A DNA stretch of 35,993 bases from Sphingopyxis sp. (lineage in GTDB: Bacteria; Pseudomonadota; Alphaproteobacteria; Sphingomonadales; Sphingomonadaceae). A model generated the notes under the pieces. It ran no database searches. It had not been told where the DNA came from and saw only the letters and a list, made by a program, of their open reading frames with translations. Within the stretch, counting starts at the first letter, position 1; each line of letters begins with the position of its first letter. This document shows positions 8,406 through 16,898 of the stretch, piece after piece. The stretch spans positions 1 to 35,993 of the forward strand of contig JACDQN010000084.1 in assembly GCA_015657575.1 (NCBI GenBank). The letters run 5' to 3'. The position numbers and the translations under genes were made by a program.

Positions 8406-9604
8406 ATGGCCCGGCGGCTCGCCTATGCCGCCATCGCTTTCAGGAGCGCCCTATTGTTCGAAAACCTGACCATCTCGGCCATTCCGGATGCCGATGAAGC
8501 GCTTCGTCCCGCCATCAGGACGATTGCGCAGAGCGTTGCGGCTACGCTGCCACCGGATCGGCGCGCGCGATCCTGGTCGGGGTTCGACGCGGCATTCAGT
8601 CGTGAACTGGGCGCGGCCGGCTTCCTCGGCCTGACCTTGCCCGAACGCTATGGCGGCGGGGGGCGCGGCGCTTTCGCCCGGTTCGTCGTCGTCGAGGAAT
8701 TGCTCGCCGTCGGCGCCCCCGTCGCGGCGCATTGGATCGCCGACCGGCAAAGCGCGCCCTTGATCCTCCGTTTCGGCAGCGAGGCACAGCGGACGCATCA
8801 CCTTCCGCGGATATGCCGCGGCGAAACGGTCTTTTGCATCGGCATGAGCGAGCCGGGTTCGGGCTCGGATCTTGCGAGCGTCCGTTCGCGGGCCGAGCGA
8901 TGCGCCGACGGATGGCGGCTCAACGGCCAGAAAATCTGGACCACATACGCACATGCTAGCGACTATATGATTGCGCTCGTCCGGACATCGGGGCGGCCCG
9001 AAGATCGCCATGCTGGTCTTTCGCAGCTGATCGTCGACCTCAAGGCTCCGGGCGTGACGATCCGTCCGATTGAGGATCTGGCGGGGGACAGCCATTTCGC
9101 TGAGGTCTTTTTCGACGATGTGCTGCTGCCGCACGACGCGCTCATCGGCGAAGAGGGTGCGGGGTGGAGCCAGGTTTCCGCCGAACTCGCGTTCGAACGA
9201 AGCGGTCCCGAGCGCATCTATTCCAGCGTGATCCTGCTGGACGCCTGGGCCGGGCATATCCGGCGCGTCCGCCCCCACGACACCGCCGCCGCCGAATTGG
9301 CGGGCGCGATGATGGCGCGGCTCTCCGTCCTTCGCGCCATGTCGCTGGCATGCACAGCCCGGCTCGCCGCAGGCGAAAGCCCGGTCTTCGAGGCGTCATT
9401 GGTCAAGGACCTGGGGACCAGTCTGGAGCAGGAAATGCCCCTGGCGATCGGTGACGATCTGGCGGGCCATCCCGACGAGCCGATCGACGAGAATCTGCAC
9501 CGCACGCTCGTCTATATGACCCATATCGCGCCCAGTTTTTCGCTTCGCGGTGGAACCCGGGAGATATTGCGCGGGATCATCGCCCGCGGGATGGCCTCCG
9601 GTGA
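8406..9604 (+). CDS. Acyl-CoA dehydrogenase, large subunit-like; C-terminal frame break
   Basis: The protein shows the full acyl-CoA dehydrogenase fold. It has LGLTLPERYGGGGRG in the N-terminal helical domain, FCIGMSEPGSGSDLASV and WRLNGQKIWTTYAHASDY at the FAD-contacting beta domain, and FSLRGGTREILRGIIARG at the C-terminus. The ATG at 8406 has AGGAGG only 3 bases away; a TTG at 8454 with AGGAG at 7 bases may be the true start (383 residues). In the given sequence the frame runs on to 10433 as non-family sequence. One missing C in the CC at 9598-9599 would end it as MASR at TGA 9602-9604, overlapping the GTG start of the next subunit. The enzyme dehydrogenates acyl-CoA at C2-C3, passing electrons to ETF. 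Confidence 0.88.
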
Positions 9605-10584
9605 GCGCCTTTCTGGAACCGTTCGAACGGATGCTGGTCGCCACCCTCCCGTTGGACGCGGTACGGAGCATCGAGACCGGTGGCGCGACGGCACCGCATT
9701 GGGACACCGTCGCCGCGTCCGGCTTCCTCGATGCGCTCGTCGCCGCCGAGGATGGTGGCTTCGGCCTGTCGCTTGCCGACGTCGGCCCGCTTTGGGAAGC
9801 CTGCGGCCGTCACGCCGTTCCGCTCGCGATCGGCGAAACGATGCTCGCGCGGATGCTGCTCCGCGCGGGCGGCATCGTTCCGCCGGATGGAGCCATTCTG
9901 CTGGTGGTCGCCGAACCCGGTGTTCCGGCGATCGTCCCGCTTGGCCGGACGGCTGCGCACGCCCTTGTCGAGCGCAGCGGAGGCTTGGCGTTGCTCGACA
10001 TATCCAACGTGTCGGCAAGGCCGGTCGAGATCGCGGGCAGCCTCGCCGCACGGCTGTCATGGCCCGACGAAGCCATCGGATCGCAGCTGCTCGCGCCGGT
10101 CGGGGGACTGCGGATATTCGCCGCCATCCTGCGCGCCGCGCTCATCGCGGGAGCGATCGACCGGATCGCCGCGATGACTACGGCCTATGCGAACGAGCGG
10201 GTGCAATTCGGCAAGCCCGTCGCGAGGCAGCAGGCTGTGCAGCAGCAATTGGCTGTGATGGCGGAGGATCTTGTCGCGGCGCGGATTGCCGCTCAGCTCG
10301 GCTATTCGGCTCACCCGGACGTGTCGCTGGCGGCTGCCGCGACGGCCAAATCGGTCGCGGCGCGGTCGGCGTCGCGCGTTGCCGCGACGGCGCATGCGAT
10401 CCACGGAGCGATCGGGATCAGCGCCGAACATGACCTTCATTTCTTCACGCGCCGCCTGCACGAATGGCGACTGGCCGAGGGTTCGCAAAATTATTGGGAT
10501 AGAATGCTGGGGCGGCTGTATCTTAACAGCTCGATGGGTGCCGTCGACTTCGCGCGCCATGTTCATCCGGCCGCCTCTCCGTAG
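9601..10584 (+). CDS. Acyl-CoA dehydrogenase, small subunit-like
   Basis: A GTG start at 9601 (VSAFLEPFERMLVATLP) overlaps the probable stop of the preceding gene as GTGA. The 327-residue product is short for the family and diverged in the N-terminal and middle domains. The C-terminal helical bundle is recognisable: AYANERVQFGKPVARQQAVQ, AATAHAIHGAIGISAEHDLHFF and RRLHEWRLAEGSQNYW. The FAD-binding SEPGSGSD segment is absent. Paired large and small dehydrogenase subunits of this kind form heteromers in bacterial steroid and branched-acid catabolism, with FAD and the catalytic base shared between subunits. That assembly is inferred here from gene pairing and sequence divergence. Confidence 0.85.
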   Translation: MSAFLEPFERMLVATLPLDAVRSIETGGATAPHWDTVAASGFLDALVAAEDGGFGLSLADVGPLWEACGRHAVPLAIGETMLARMLLRAGGIVPPDGAILLVVAEPGVPAIVPLGRTAAHALVERSGGLALLDISNVSARPVEIAGSLAARLSWPDEAIGSQLLAPVGGLRIFAAILRAALIAGAIDRIAAMTTAYANERVQFGKPVARQQAVQQQLAVMAEDLVAARIAAQLGYSAHPDVSLAAAATAKSVAARSASRVAATAHAIHGAIGISAEHDLHFFTRRLHEWRLAEGSQNYWDRMLGRLYLNSSMGAVDFARHVHPAASP

Positions 10585-10720
10585 GCCGTTTGATGGAATC
10601 GCAAAAAGCAGTTGCACCGTGCGCCATCCGATATAAATCGACCATCCGAACAAAATAAATACGAGGTCCGGCGATTGCGCGATCTTGCGGGCGGGGCCGG
10701 GCCGGACACTGGGAGGTAAT

Positions 10721-11038
10721 ATGGTCGATATCGTCGTCGTGGACAGGTCCGGAACAGAGCATATCGTCGCGGCCGACGCCGGAGTGAGCGTGATGGAGGC
10801 GATCCGCGACGCGGGCCTCGACGAACTTCTCGCGCTATGCGGCGGGTGCTGTTCGTGCGCCACCTGTCACGTTATCGTGGATCCGGACTTTGCCGCAGCC
10901 CTGCCGCCGATCGGCGCCGATGAAGATGATCTCCTCGACAGCAGCGATCACCGGAGTCCGACCTCCCGCTTGTCTTGCCAATTGCCGGTGGATGAGGCGC
11001 TTGCCGGTCTGCGTGTCTCCATTGCGCCCGAAGACTGA
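10721..11038 (+). CDS. 2Fe-2S ferredoxin, putidaredoxin type
   Basis: This is a 105-residue ferredoxin with GGGAGG just upstream of ATG 10721. Cluster ligands are Cys40, Cys46 and Cys49 in [14 protein letters not shown], a C-x5-C-x2-C pattern, with the fourth at Cys86 in RLSCQL. An additional Cys43-Cys44 pair lies inside the binding loop. Vertebrate-type ferredoxins of this class carry electrons from an FAD reductase to a P450, so it probably serves the P450 at 5097-6293. It is transcribed with the acyl-CoA synthetase 15 bp downstream. Confidence 0.93.
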   Translation: MVDIVVVDRSGTEHIVAADAGVSVMEAIRDAGLDELLALCGGCCSCATCHVIVDPDFAAALPPIGADEDDLLDSSDHRSPTSRLSCQLPVDEALAGLRVSIAPED

Positions 11039-11053
11039 AGCGGGGACCGGGCA

Positions 11054-12643
11054 ATGACGGAACCCAATCGGCCCAGTCTGACGCAGGGACTGCGCCGCGC
11101 GATCCGTTTGCGCCCCGACGGTGTGGCGGTCATCGACGGCGCCAAGCGTTTCTCGTGGCGCGAGACCGCCGACCGTGTCGCTCGCCTGGCGGCCGTCTTG
11201 CGCGCGCGGGGCCTGGTCGATGGCGGCCGCGTTATTCTGTTGTCGCTGAACACGCATCGTTCGATCGAGACCTTCTTTGTGGCCATCCACGCCGGCGGGG
11301 TGGTGGTGCCGCTGAACCACCGTCTGTCGGAGAGCGAATTGGTTTCGCAGGTCGCCGATGCCGCCCCGTCGATCATCATTCTGGGCGATGGCTTCGGACA
11401 TTTTGCGTCCGCATTCGGGCAGGCGGCGGGCGGAGATCCCCCCATTATATGGGCCGGCGAGACCGACGCGTCCGGCAGGGCGGTCGCTTTCGAGGCGGAG
11501 CTGGCGGCCGCGACGCCCATCGACGATGCCGGCCGTGAGGGCGACGACCTGGCCTGCATACTCTATACCAGCGGGACGACGAGTGCGGCGAAGGGCGTGA
11601 TGCTCAGCCACATGAACCTCATCGCGAACACGCTCAACACCGTCGGCGCGCTCGACCTGGACGAGACCAGCGTGCATCTTCACCACGGGCCGTTGTTTCA
11701 CGTAGCGCCGGCGGCGCGGCTTTTTTCCGTGACCCATGTCGGTGCGACCCACGTCTTGCTGCCGCGCTTCGTCGCGCGGGAGGTGATTGCGGAGATCGAG
11801 CGGACGGGCATAACGCACGCGACCTTCGTGCCGACGATGTTCCGCGCGCTGCTCGACGAACCGGCGCTTGCCGAAAGCGACATGCAATCGCTCAGCGTCA
11901 TCTCCTATGGATCGGCGCCGATGCCCGAGGCGCTGCTCGACGAGATGATGGCCGCGCTTCCCGGGGCCCGCTTCCTCCAATCCTATGGCATGACCGAATT
12001 GTCGCCGGTCGTGACGATATTGGGATGGCGCGACCATTTGCCCGAGAATCGCAGGCCCGGTCTTCTTCGCTCGGCGGGGCAACCGGTCCTGCTGGCAGAC
12101 GTCGCGGTGGTTGGCCTCGACGGAAACCGGCTGAACGATGGACAAACCGGCGAGATCGTCGCGCGCGGGCCGAACCGGATGCTCGGATATTGGAACAAGC
12201 CCGAACTGACGGCCGAGGCGCTGCGCGGCGGCTGGATGCATACCGGGGACGCCGGTTACTTCGACGAATATGGCTATCTCCATGTCGTCGACCGGCTCAA
12301 GGACATGATCATATCGGGCGGCGAGAATGTCTATTCGCAGGAGGTGGAAAATGCCATCGCGACGCACCCCGCCGTTTCGGAGTGTGCGGTGTTCGGTCGC
12401 CCCCATCCGCATTGGGGAGAGGCGGTGCATGCGGTCGTCAGGCTCAAGTCGGGCGCTCAAGTGGAGGCGCAAGGGATCATTGATTACTGCCGCGACCGCA
12501 TTGCCCACTATAAATGTCCGCGGACGCTGGAAATTCGAACCGAACCGATGCCGCTGAGCGGGGCCAACAAGATACTGAAAGCCAAATTGCGGGCGGAACT
12601 GCTGTTAAGCGAGGCAGGATTGATGGGCAGGAGCGGGCAATAG
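11054..12643 (+). CDS. Acyl-CoA synthetase (AMP-forming)
   Basis: This is a 529-residue ANL-superfamily ligase with all core motifs. They are ILYTSGTTSAAKGVMLSH (A3, phosphate loop, around residue 170), SYGMTE (A5), GWMHTGDAGYFDEYGY (A7), VDRLKDMIISGGENV (A8 hinge) and the C-terminal GANKILK containing the catalytic Lys. It adenylates a carboxylic acid and transfers the acyl group to CoA, feeding the dehydrogenase pair upstream. Substrate preference cannot be read out. The gene ends the plus-strand block of the catabolic island. Confidence 0.93.
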   Translation: MTEPNRPSLTQGLRRAIRLRPDGVAVIDGAKRFSWRETADRVARLAAVLRARGLVDGGRVILLSLNTHRSIETFFVAIHAGGVVVPLNHRLSESELVSQVADAAPSIIILGDGFGHFASAFGQAAGGDPPIIWAGETDASGRAVAFEAELAAATPIDDAGREGDDLACILYTSGTTSAAKGVMLSHMNLIANTLNTVGALDLDETSVHLHHGPLFHVAPAARLFSVTHVGATHVLLPRFVAREVIAEIERTGITHATFVPTMFRALLDEPALAESDMQSLSVISYGSAPMPEALLDEMMAALPGARFLQSYGMTELSPVVTILGWRDHLPENRRPGLLRSAGQPVLLADVAVVGLDGNRLNDGQTGEIVARGPNRMLGYWNKPELTAEALRGGWMHTGDAGYFDEYGYLHVVDRLKDMIISGGENVYSQEVENAIATHPAVSECAVFGRPHPHWGEAVHAVVRLKSGAQVEAQGIIDYCRDRIAHYKCPRTLEIRTEPMPLSGANKILKAKLRAELLLSEAGLMGRSGQ

Positions 12644-12718
12644 CGCACGGCGACAGCGAATTAAGCGCCGCGACCTCGTTATAACTTCCGCCATCGGCCA
12701 GCGCCGGCAGAAACGATT

Positions 12719-13924
12719 CTACCGAACCCGCTTGGACGGTTCGATCGCACCGGCCGGACACAGGCGATAGGCCGCCCCCTCCTCGAAGGACCATTTGATC
12801 CGCCCCGAACTTATGGCTTCCACCGTCGAGCCATCCGTCATGATCCAGCCATTTTTGGATTTGCTCGGCTTGCCGACAGCGCCGATAATTCCGGGTTCGT
12901 CCGCTCGATCATAGATCATCCCGTACCGGCGCCCGTCATAATAGAAGACCCCGATCGCATCTCCGCATAGCGAGCCTTCTTCGACATAATAACCAGGCGA
13001 TATGCCCAGCGGCGCGGCGGGCGGAGGCGGCGGCGAAGCGGGGGTGTAAAGGCAAGGACCCAGGGCCTCTCGAATAGTCTTGCTCGAACCGGCCAACGAG
13101 ATGCGGTCTTTCCCCATGGTTCCGAAATCAACCGTGATTGCGTTGCCATGGAAGAGGGATTGGATGACCGCCGAACTTGCCGGCCCGGTCCAGACGTCGG
13201 TTTGGGCTACATGACCCAGCACGAGTTGTGGCTGCCCGCCGTCATCGTCACGGAAGGTAACAGTCAGCCGCGTCCCGCGGGCCTTCGTATGGAGCTGAGT
13301 GTAAAACGTCGCGCCCCCATCGGCTTCGCAAACGAGTCCCATCATTTTCGTCAGCCCACTTCCGGAAAAGATCGCGGCCTTGCCGGACGAGACGGGTTGC
13401 ACTTCCCACGGTAACGAGGGCTGCGACGAGGAGGCAGTCGTTGCCGCCGCGGAAGTCGCCACCGCGAGCGCGGGCGCGAACTGGCGAACCGCCTTTTGCA
13501 TCTTCGGGGACAGGGCTGCGAAGTCGCATCGTACAAGCGTATCGTCTAGTATCTCGAAGCGATCCCGCGACGGCGCACCGACCCGCCAGATCGCGCGATC
13601 GCCGCCCAGGGACTTGATGCGAAAATAGCCCAGACCTCCGGCGTCCGGAAAGCGGAGGTCGGTAAATCCGTCCTTGAGCGCCGTGGTCTTGACGATACGC
13701 TCCATCTCGCCGACCGGTCCCAGGGAAGCGCCTTCGCCATAATAATAAATCTGTCCCCATCGCGCGCCATCATAGGCCTGACCATTGGTCGCGGTTGCGC
13801 AGCGGTCGGTCGAAAGAATCCAGAAGCCCTTGGAAACAGGGAGCGATGCAACCGGCTGGGCGGCCGCCGCCGGCGTTCCGATTGCCATCGCTGCAATGGC
13901 GACAGAAAGGCTTGATGCGCGCAT
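12719..13924 (-). CDS. Secreted protein of unknown function with a duplicated domain
   Basis: The start at 13924 is chosen because it follows GGGGAATAAA. The 401-residue product begins with a signal peptide (MRASSLSVAIAAMA up to AAAAQ). I do not recognise the family. The protein shows an internal duplication: GFWILSTDRCATATNGQAYDG near the N-terminus parallels GYYVEEGSLCGDAIGVFYYDG near the C-terminus. Both are followed by R-W/Y-G-x-I-Y and a GxIGxxG-like turn, with a proline-rich linker (SPPPPPAAP) before the second copy. It is the last gene of a minus-strand set of envelope proteins, 56 bp after the DsbG-like gene. Confidence 0.75.
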   Translation of the reverse strand: MRASSLSVAIAAMAIGTPAAAAQPVASLPVSKGFWILSTDRCATATNGQAYDGARWGQIYYYGEGASLGPVGEMERIVKTTALKDGFTDLRFPDAGGLGYFRIKSLGGDRAIWRVGAPSRDRFEILDDTLVRCDFAALSPKMQKAVRQFAPALAVATSAAATTASSSQPSLPWEVQPVSSGKAAIFSGSGLTKMMGLVCEADGGATFYTQLHTKARGTRLTVTFRDDDGGQPQLVLGHVAQTDVWTGPASSAVIQSLFHGNAITVDFGTMGKDRISLAGSSKTIREALGPCLYTPASPPPPPAAPLGISPGYYVEEGSLCGDAIGVFYYDGRRYGMIYDRADEPGIIGAVGKPSKSKNGWIMTDGSTVEAISSGRIKWSFEEGAAYRLCPAGAIEPSKRVR

Positions 13925-13980
13925 TTTATTCCCCGTCAATTCTGCAAAAAGCTGCCATGTCCCGGCGAGAGGATCTGCCG

Positions 13981-14739
13981 CTAAAAGGCAGTGCCTGTCC
14001 GTGCGAGTTCAGCAAGCTTCTGTTTCACATAGGCTGGTTCGGGGGATCGGATGATCGTGCCGTCGGCGAACAGCGCGGTGGGTTTCGACCCGCCGAACAT
14101 CCCGCTGAGCGTAGCGAAATAGCGGCTGTCATAGCGGCATCCGCTTTTCGCGCGTTGTGGAACGGCGCCGCTTGCAATCGCCTGTTTCCACGCAGCGGAC
14201 CGATCCGGGCTGCACCAGATGTCGGGAAGGAAGCGCTTGTTCGCCGTGGCGATGGTGCTCGGGACGATCGCATAGCGCGTACCCGCGGCACCGAGCGCCG
14301 CCTCCAGCTTTTTGGAGTAGGGGCAGTCATAGGCGGAGAGAAGCAGCATGCGCAGCGGACCCGTGCCGCCCTGCTGGATCAGGTCGCCATAGCGGATGTC
14401 GCTGCGCCACCTCAATATCAGGCTGCCCCATTCGGATGCCGAGAGTGCGGCCCCATTGTCGCCGCGCTGCGCACCGAGCTTGCCGTTGTTGAAGCTATAT
14501 TCGCCGCCGCGGGTGACGAGGATCGGAGCGGTCTCGCGTGGCGAATAGGGGATCGGGCGGTCGATCTCGTACAGACCGGGGAACGGCGTCGCTGCGAACC
14601 GCTCGGCATAGAGGCGCTTGAGTTCGGTGATGTCCTGCTGAATGGTGGCGGCGTTTCCTGAAGATTGTGCGGCCGCCGGCGCGGAAGCGAGAGCGGCCAT
14701 GGGCAGGTAGGCAAGTGCAAAGGCTGCGATAATGCGCAT
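13981..14739 (-). CDS. Periplasmic thioredoxin-fold (DsbC/DsbG-like) protein
   Basis: This is a 252-residue protein with a signal peptide ending near AAAQSS. The central LLLSAYDCPYSKKLEAAL resembles the active-site helix of DsbC/DsbG-type thioredoxin folds, but the second Cys is Ser (C-P-Y-S). A later GSKPTALFADGTII carries the cis-Pro strand and the 'target of DsbC' C-terminal pattern. The single reactive Cys suggests a thiol-binding, sulfenic-acid-reducing or peroxidase-like role rather than disulfide exchange (inference). It lies 9 bp downstream of the previous gene in the envelope operon. Confidence 0.75.
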   Translation of the reverse strand: MRIIAAFALAYLPMAALASAPAAAQSSGNAATIQQDITELKRLYAERFAATPFPGLYEIDRPIPYSPRETAPILVTRGGEYSFNNGKLGAQRGDNGAALSASEWGSLILRWRSDIRYGDLIQQGGTGPLRMLLLSAYDCPYSKKLEAALGAAGTRYAIVPSTIATANKRFLPDIWCSPDRSAAWKQAIASGAVPQRAKSGCRYDSRYFATLSGMFGGSKPTALFADGTIIRSPEPAYVKQKLAELARTGTAF

Positions 14740-14748
14740 CTGTGGGTC

Positions 14749-15255
14749 CTATTTGTACCGGAAAGCGGGAGGGCAGGCAGGATAGTGGCGCTTGCTGGTA
14801 CGCGCGGGTTGAAACCCCGGAACGCAACGGTTCATGTCGGGGGTGATCGACGCATTGAACCGGCGGTCCGACTGGAATACCCAGAAGTTCAGGAAGCGGT
14901 CCTTCGGCGGGTTGAAGAAGATATAATTCCGGATCGTCTTGGTATCGCCATAGCTTTGCCCCGGCTCCAGGACGATCCCGCCATTGTCGCCGACGCGCTG
15001 CGCATAATCCGCGGTCTGGCTGGCGATCAGGACGCTCACTTCGCGGCCGCACCTATTGACCAGCCGAAAATAGACAAGCTGCCTTTCCGGGCTGCTGGTC
15101 GAGGGTCTGGTCAGCGTCTGATGGCTCCACTCGACGCATCCTTTTGCGGTTCCGCCGCTTTCGACGGTCATTGCCGACCCCGTCTGCTGGGCCAGAGCAG
15201 GGGAGGCCAACGACACTCCCAGCGCGGCGAATATCATGAGCGCGGAGCGGATCAT
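14749..15255 (-). CDS. Small secreted protein of unknown function
   Basis: The 168-residue product starts with a clear signal peptide (MIRSALMIFAALG up to ALAQQ). Conserved-looking features are GCVEWSHQTLT, FRLVNRCGREVSV and LEPGQSYGDTKTI, with four Cys residues in the mature part that could form two disulfides. I do not recognise the family. Its start overlaps the upstream lipoprotein stop by 4 bases (ATGA), so it is translationally coupled. Confidence 0.78.
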   Translation of the reverse strand: MIRSALMIFAALGVSLASPALAQQTGSAMTVESGGTAKGCVEWSHQTLTRPSTSSPERQLVYFRLVNRCGREVSVLIASQTADYAQRVGDNGGIVLEPGQSYGDTKTIRNYIFFNPPKDRFLNFWVFQSDRRFNASITPDMNRCVPGFQPARTSKRHYPACPPAFRYK

Positions 15256-15974
15256 GGCGTCACCGTGACCGTTTCGCGGTCGATACGGCTATATTCGGAA
15301 GGTTCGAGATCGAACCCGACAATCTCGCCCTCGATCGTGCCGCCGTTGCCGCTGGGTCGCGAAGCGACAAGGCGAACACGAATGGCGAGGCCGAGATTGC
15401 CGAGCCAGCTGTCGGCCTTGAGGGCAGCAGCCTTGTCCGCGGTCATTTTCCAGATGCGCGCCTTGTCCGCGTTGCGGAATTTGAGCGCGACATCCAGCGA
15501 TCCGTCGCGGAACGGATAGAAAGCGTCGGGCGCGAACGCGCCGAGCGGGATGCCCCCGAGCGTTGCATCATAAGCTTGCGGATCGGCCCGCGTGCGCAGC
15601 GTCACGCAGCGAATATCCTTCACGGCATTCCATTGGGATTCGACCTGGGCATTGGCGCGTTTCCAGGCTTCTTCCGCGCCGAGTGAACGGTCGATGCCCG
15701 AGAGAGCTTCGTCCGCCCATTTCTCGCGCGGCGGGGTGAGGCCCGTCATCCCGTAGTAGACGATCGCCCAGTCTCGGTTCGTCAGGCTGTCGGTGTAGCT
15801 ATCGCAGTTGACGGGCGCCGGGGCGGCCTTTGTTGCCGTCGCAGACTCAAGCGAGGCGCCAACTTGCTTTTCGGCACCTGTGGCGCCGCCCTCGGCAACC
15901 GGAGTGTCGCTGCAGCCGGCGAGGGAGAGAGCGAGAGACGCACCCAAGAGGAGTGGCAAATGGACGCGGGGCAT
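15252..15974 (-). CDS. Lipoprotein of unknown function
   Basis: This is a 240-residue product with a type II signal peptide ending in the lipobox SLAGC. The mature region has CDSYTDSLTNRDWAIVYYGM, suggesting a small globular domain, and IRVRLVASRPSGNG with a beta-rich C-terminus. The family is not recognised. It overlaps both neighbours: its start shares one base with the upstream lipoprotein stop, and its stop overlaps the next start by four. Confidence 0.78.
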   Translation of the reverse strand: MPRVHLPLLLGASLALSLAGCSDTPVAEGGATGAEKQVGASLESATATKAAPAPVNCDSYTDSLTNRDWAIVYYGMTGLTPPREKWADEALSGIDRSLGAEEAWKRANAQVESQWNAVKDIRCVTLRTRADPQAYDATLGGIPLGAFAPDAFYPFRDGSLDVALKFRNADKARIWKMTADKAAALKADSWLGNLGLAIRVRLVASRPSGNGGTIEGEIVGFDLEPSEYSRIDRETVTVTP

Positions 15975-16897
15975 CAGAATTTCCCGCCTTCATTGGCGCC
16001 CGCCTCGGCCGCCTGTGAGGCGCGATACGCGTCGCGTTCCTGCGGAAAGCGATTGACCTCATAATCATAATAGCGGGCGGCATCGATCATCGCGACGCGG
16101 ACACCCTGAGCGAGTTGCGGATTGCCATAGGCGGGCTCGATCTGCGCCACGATGGTCAATCCGCAATCGGGGCGCCAGTTCATCTGCGTGCCATGGATCG
16201 AAATCCCGGCGCTGCACTCGCGGAGCTTGTCGCGATCAAATTCCGGAAGTGGTTTGCCATCGGGACCAAGGAGCCAGAACAACTGGCCCCGGTCGCCGAC
16301 AAGCGCAGGCTTGCCATATTTTTTCTCGAGCGCCGCCTGCTGCGATGCGATGGTCGGCTCGCTGCCCTTCGCGAACGGTTGCGCGAGCCAGAGCGCATAG
16401 AGCTTCTCCTGCCCCGGCATGCCGTCCGCATAAAGGCTCCACTCCGCATCGACCTGGTCGAGACGGGTGCGCGGATTATAGTTCAGGACATCGGTTGATC
16501 CCCACCTCGCCTGATGGCGGCCGGTCGCTACCCTGACGAAGTTCCGGATCTTGAGCCCGGCCTCGTCGCGCGACAAGCGGGGGCCGTCGCCTTCGAGAAG
16601 GATGCTGTCGGCTTCCTTTCCGTCGGGGCATTGGACAAACCGGATCGCGGTATCGAGAGATACGCCGAGGCGCAGCCCTCTCAGATCGTCGACGGGACCG
16701 CCTTCGGGCCGCGGCGGTATCGCAATGCCGCCACACGCTACTTCGATTTTCTTGCCGAAATAGGTCATGGCTCCGGAAGGGCCTTCGCCGGCTGCGAGGT
16801 CGCGGGTTTCGGAAGGTTTTTCCTCGGCGGCACCGCCGCACCCCGCGAGCATGAGAAGGGCCGCGCCGGCCAAGGATGTCGCGCCATATTTCATCAT
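15974..16897 (-). CDS. Lipoprotein of unknown function
   Basis: The start is set at the Met pair near 16897, preceded by AAAGGATTGAT; longer frames run into the upstream gene. The 307-residue product carries a lipobox, MLAGCGG. The mature part includes MTYFGKKIEVACGG and LRLGVSLDTAIRFVQCPDG, then LEKKYGKPALVGDRGQLFWL. The LG.....A.........YG arrangement is seen in many periplasmic proteins of unknown role. No enzymatic motif is visible. It lies immediately downstream of the cold-shock/membrane gene, only 1 bp away. Confidence 0.78.
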   Translation of the reverse strand: MMKYGATSLAGAALLMLAGCGGAAEEKPSETRDLAAGEGPSGAMTYFGKKIEVACGGIAIPPRPEGGPVDDLRGLRLGVSLDTAIRFVQCPDGKEADSILLEGDGPRLSRDEAGLKIRNFVRVATGRHQARWGSTDVLNYNPRTRLDQVDAEWSLYADGMPGQEKLYALWLAQPFAKGSEPTIASQQAALEKKYGKPALVGDRGQLFWLLGPDGKPLPEFDRDKLRECSAGISIHGTQMNWRPDCGLTIVAQIEPAYGNPQLAQGVRVAMIDAARYYDYEVNRFPQERDAYRASQAAEAGANEGGKF

Positions 16898-16898
16898 A

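Noticed and set aside
9605-10433. Extension of the first acyl-CoA dehydrogenase to 675 residues as a fusion
   Set aside because: The added residues are Arg-rich out-of-frame translation of the second subunit; a single missing base gives a natural stop overlapping the next start.
10835-12508. A 557-codon open frame on the minus strand
   Set aside because: It is fully opposite the acyl-CoA synthetase and ferredoxin, both with complete motifs; long antisense frames are expected in GC-rich DNA.
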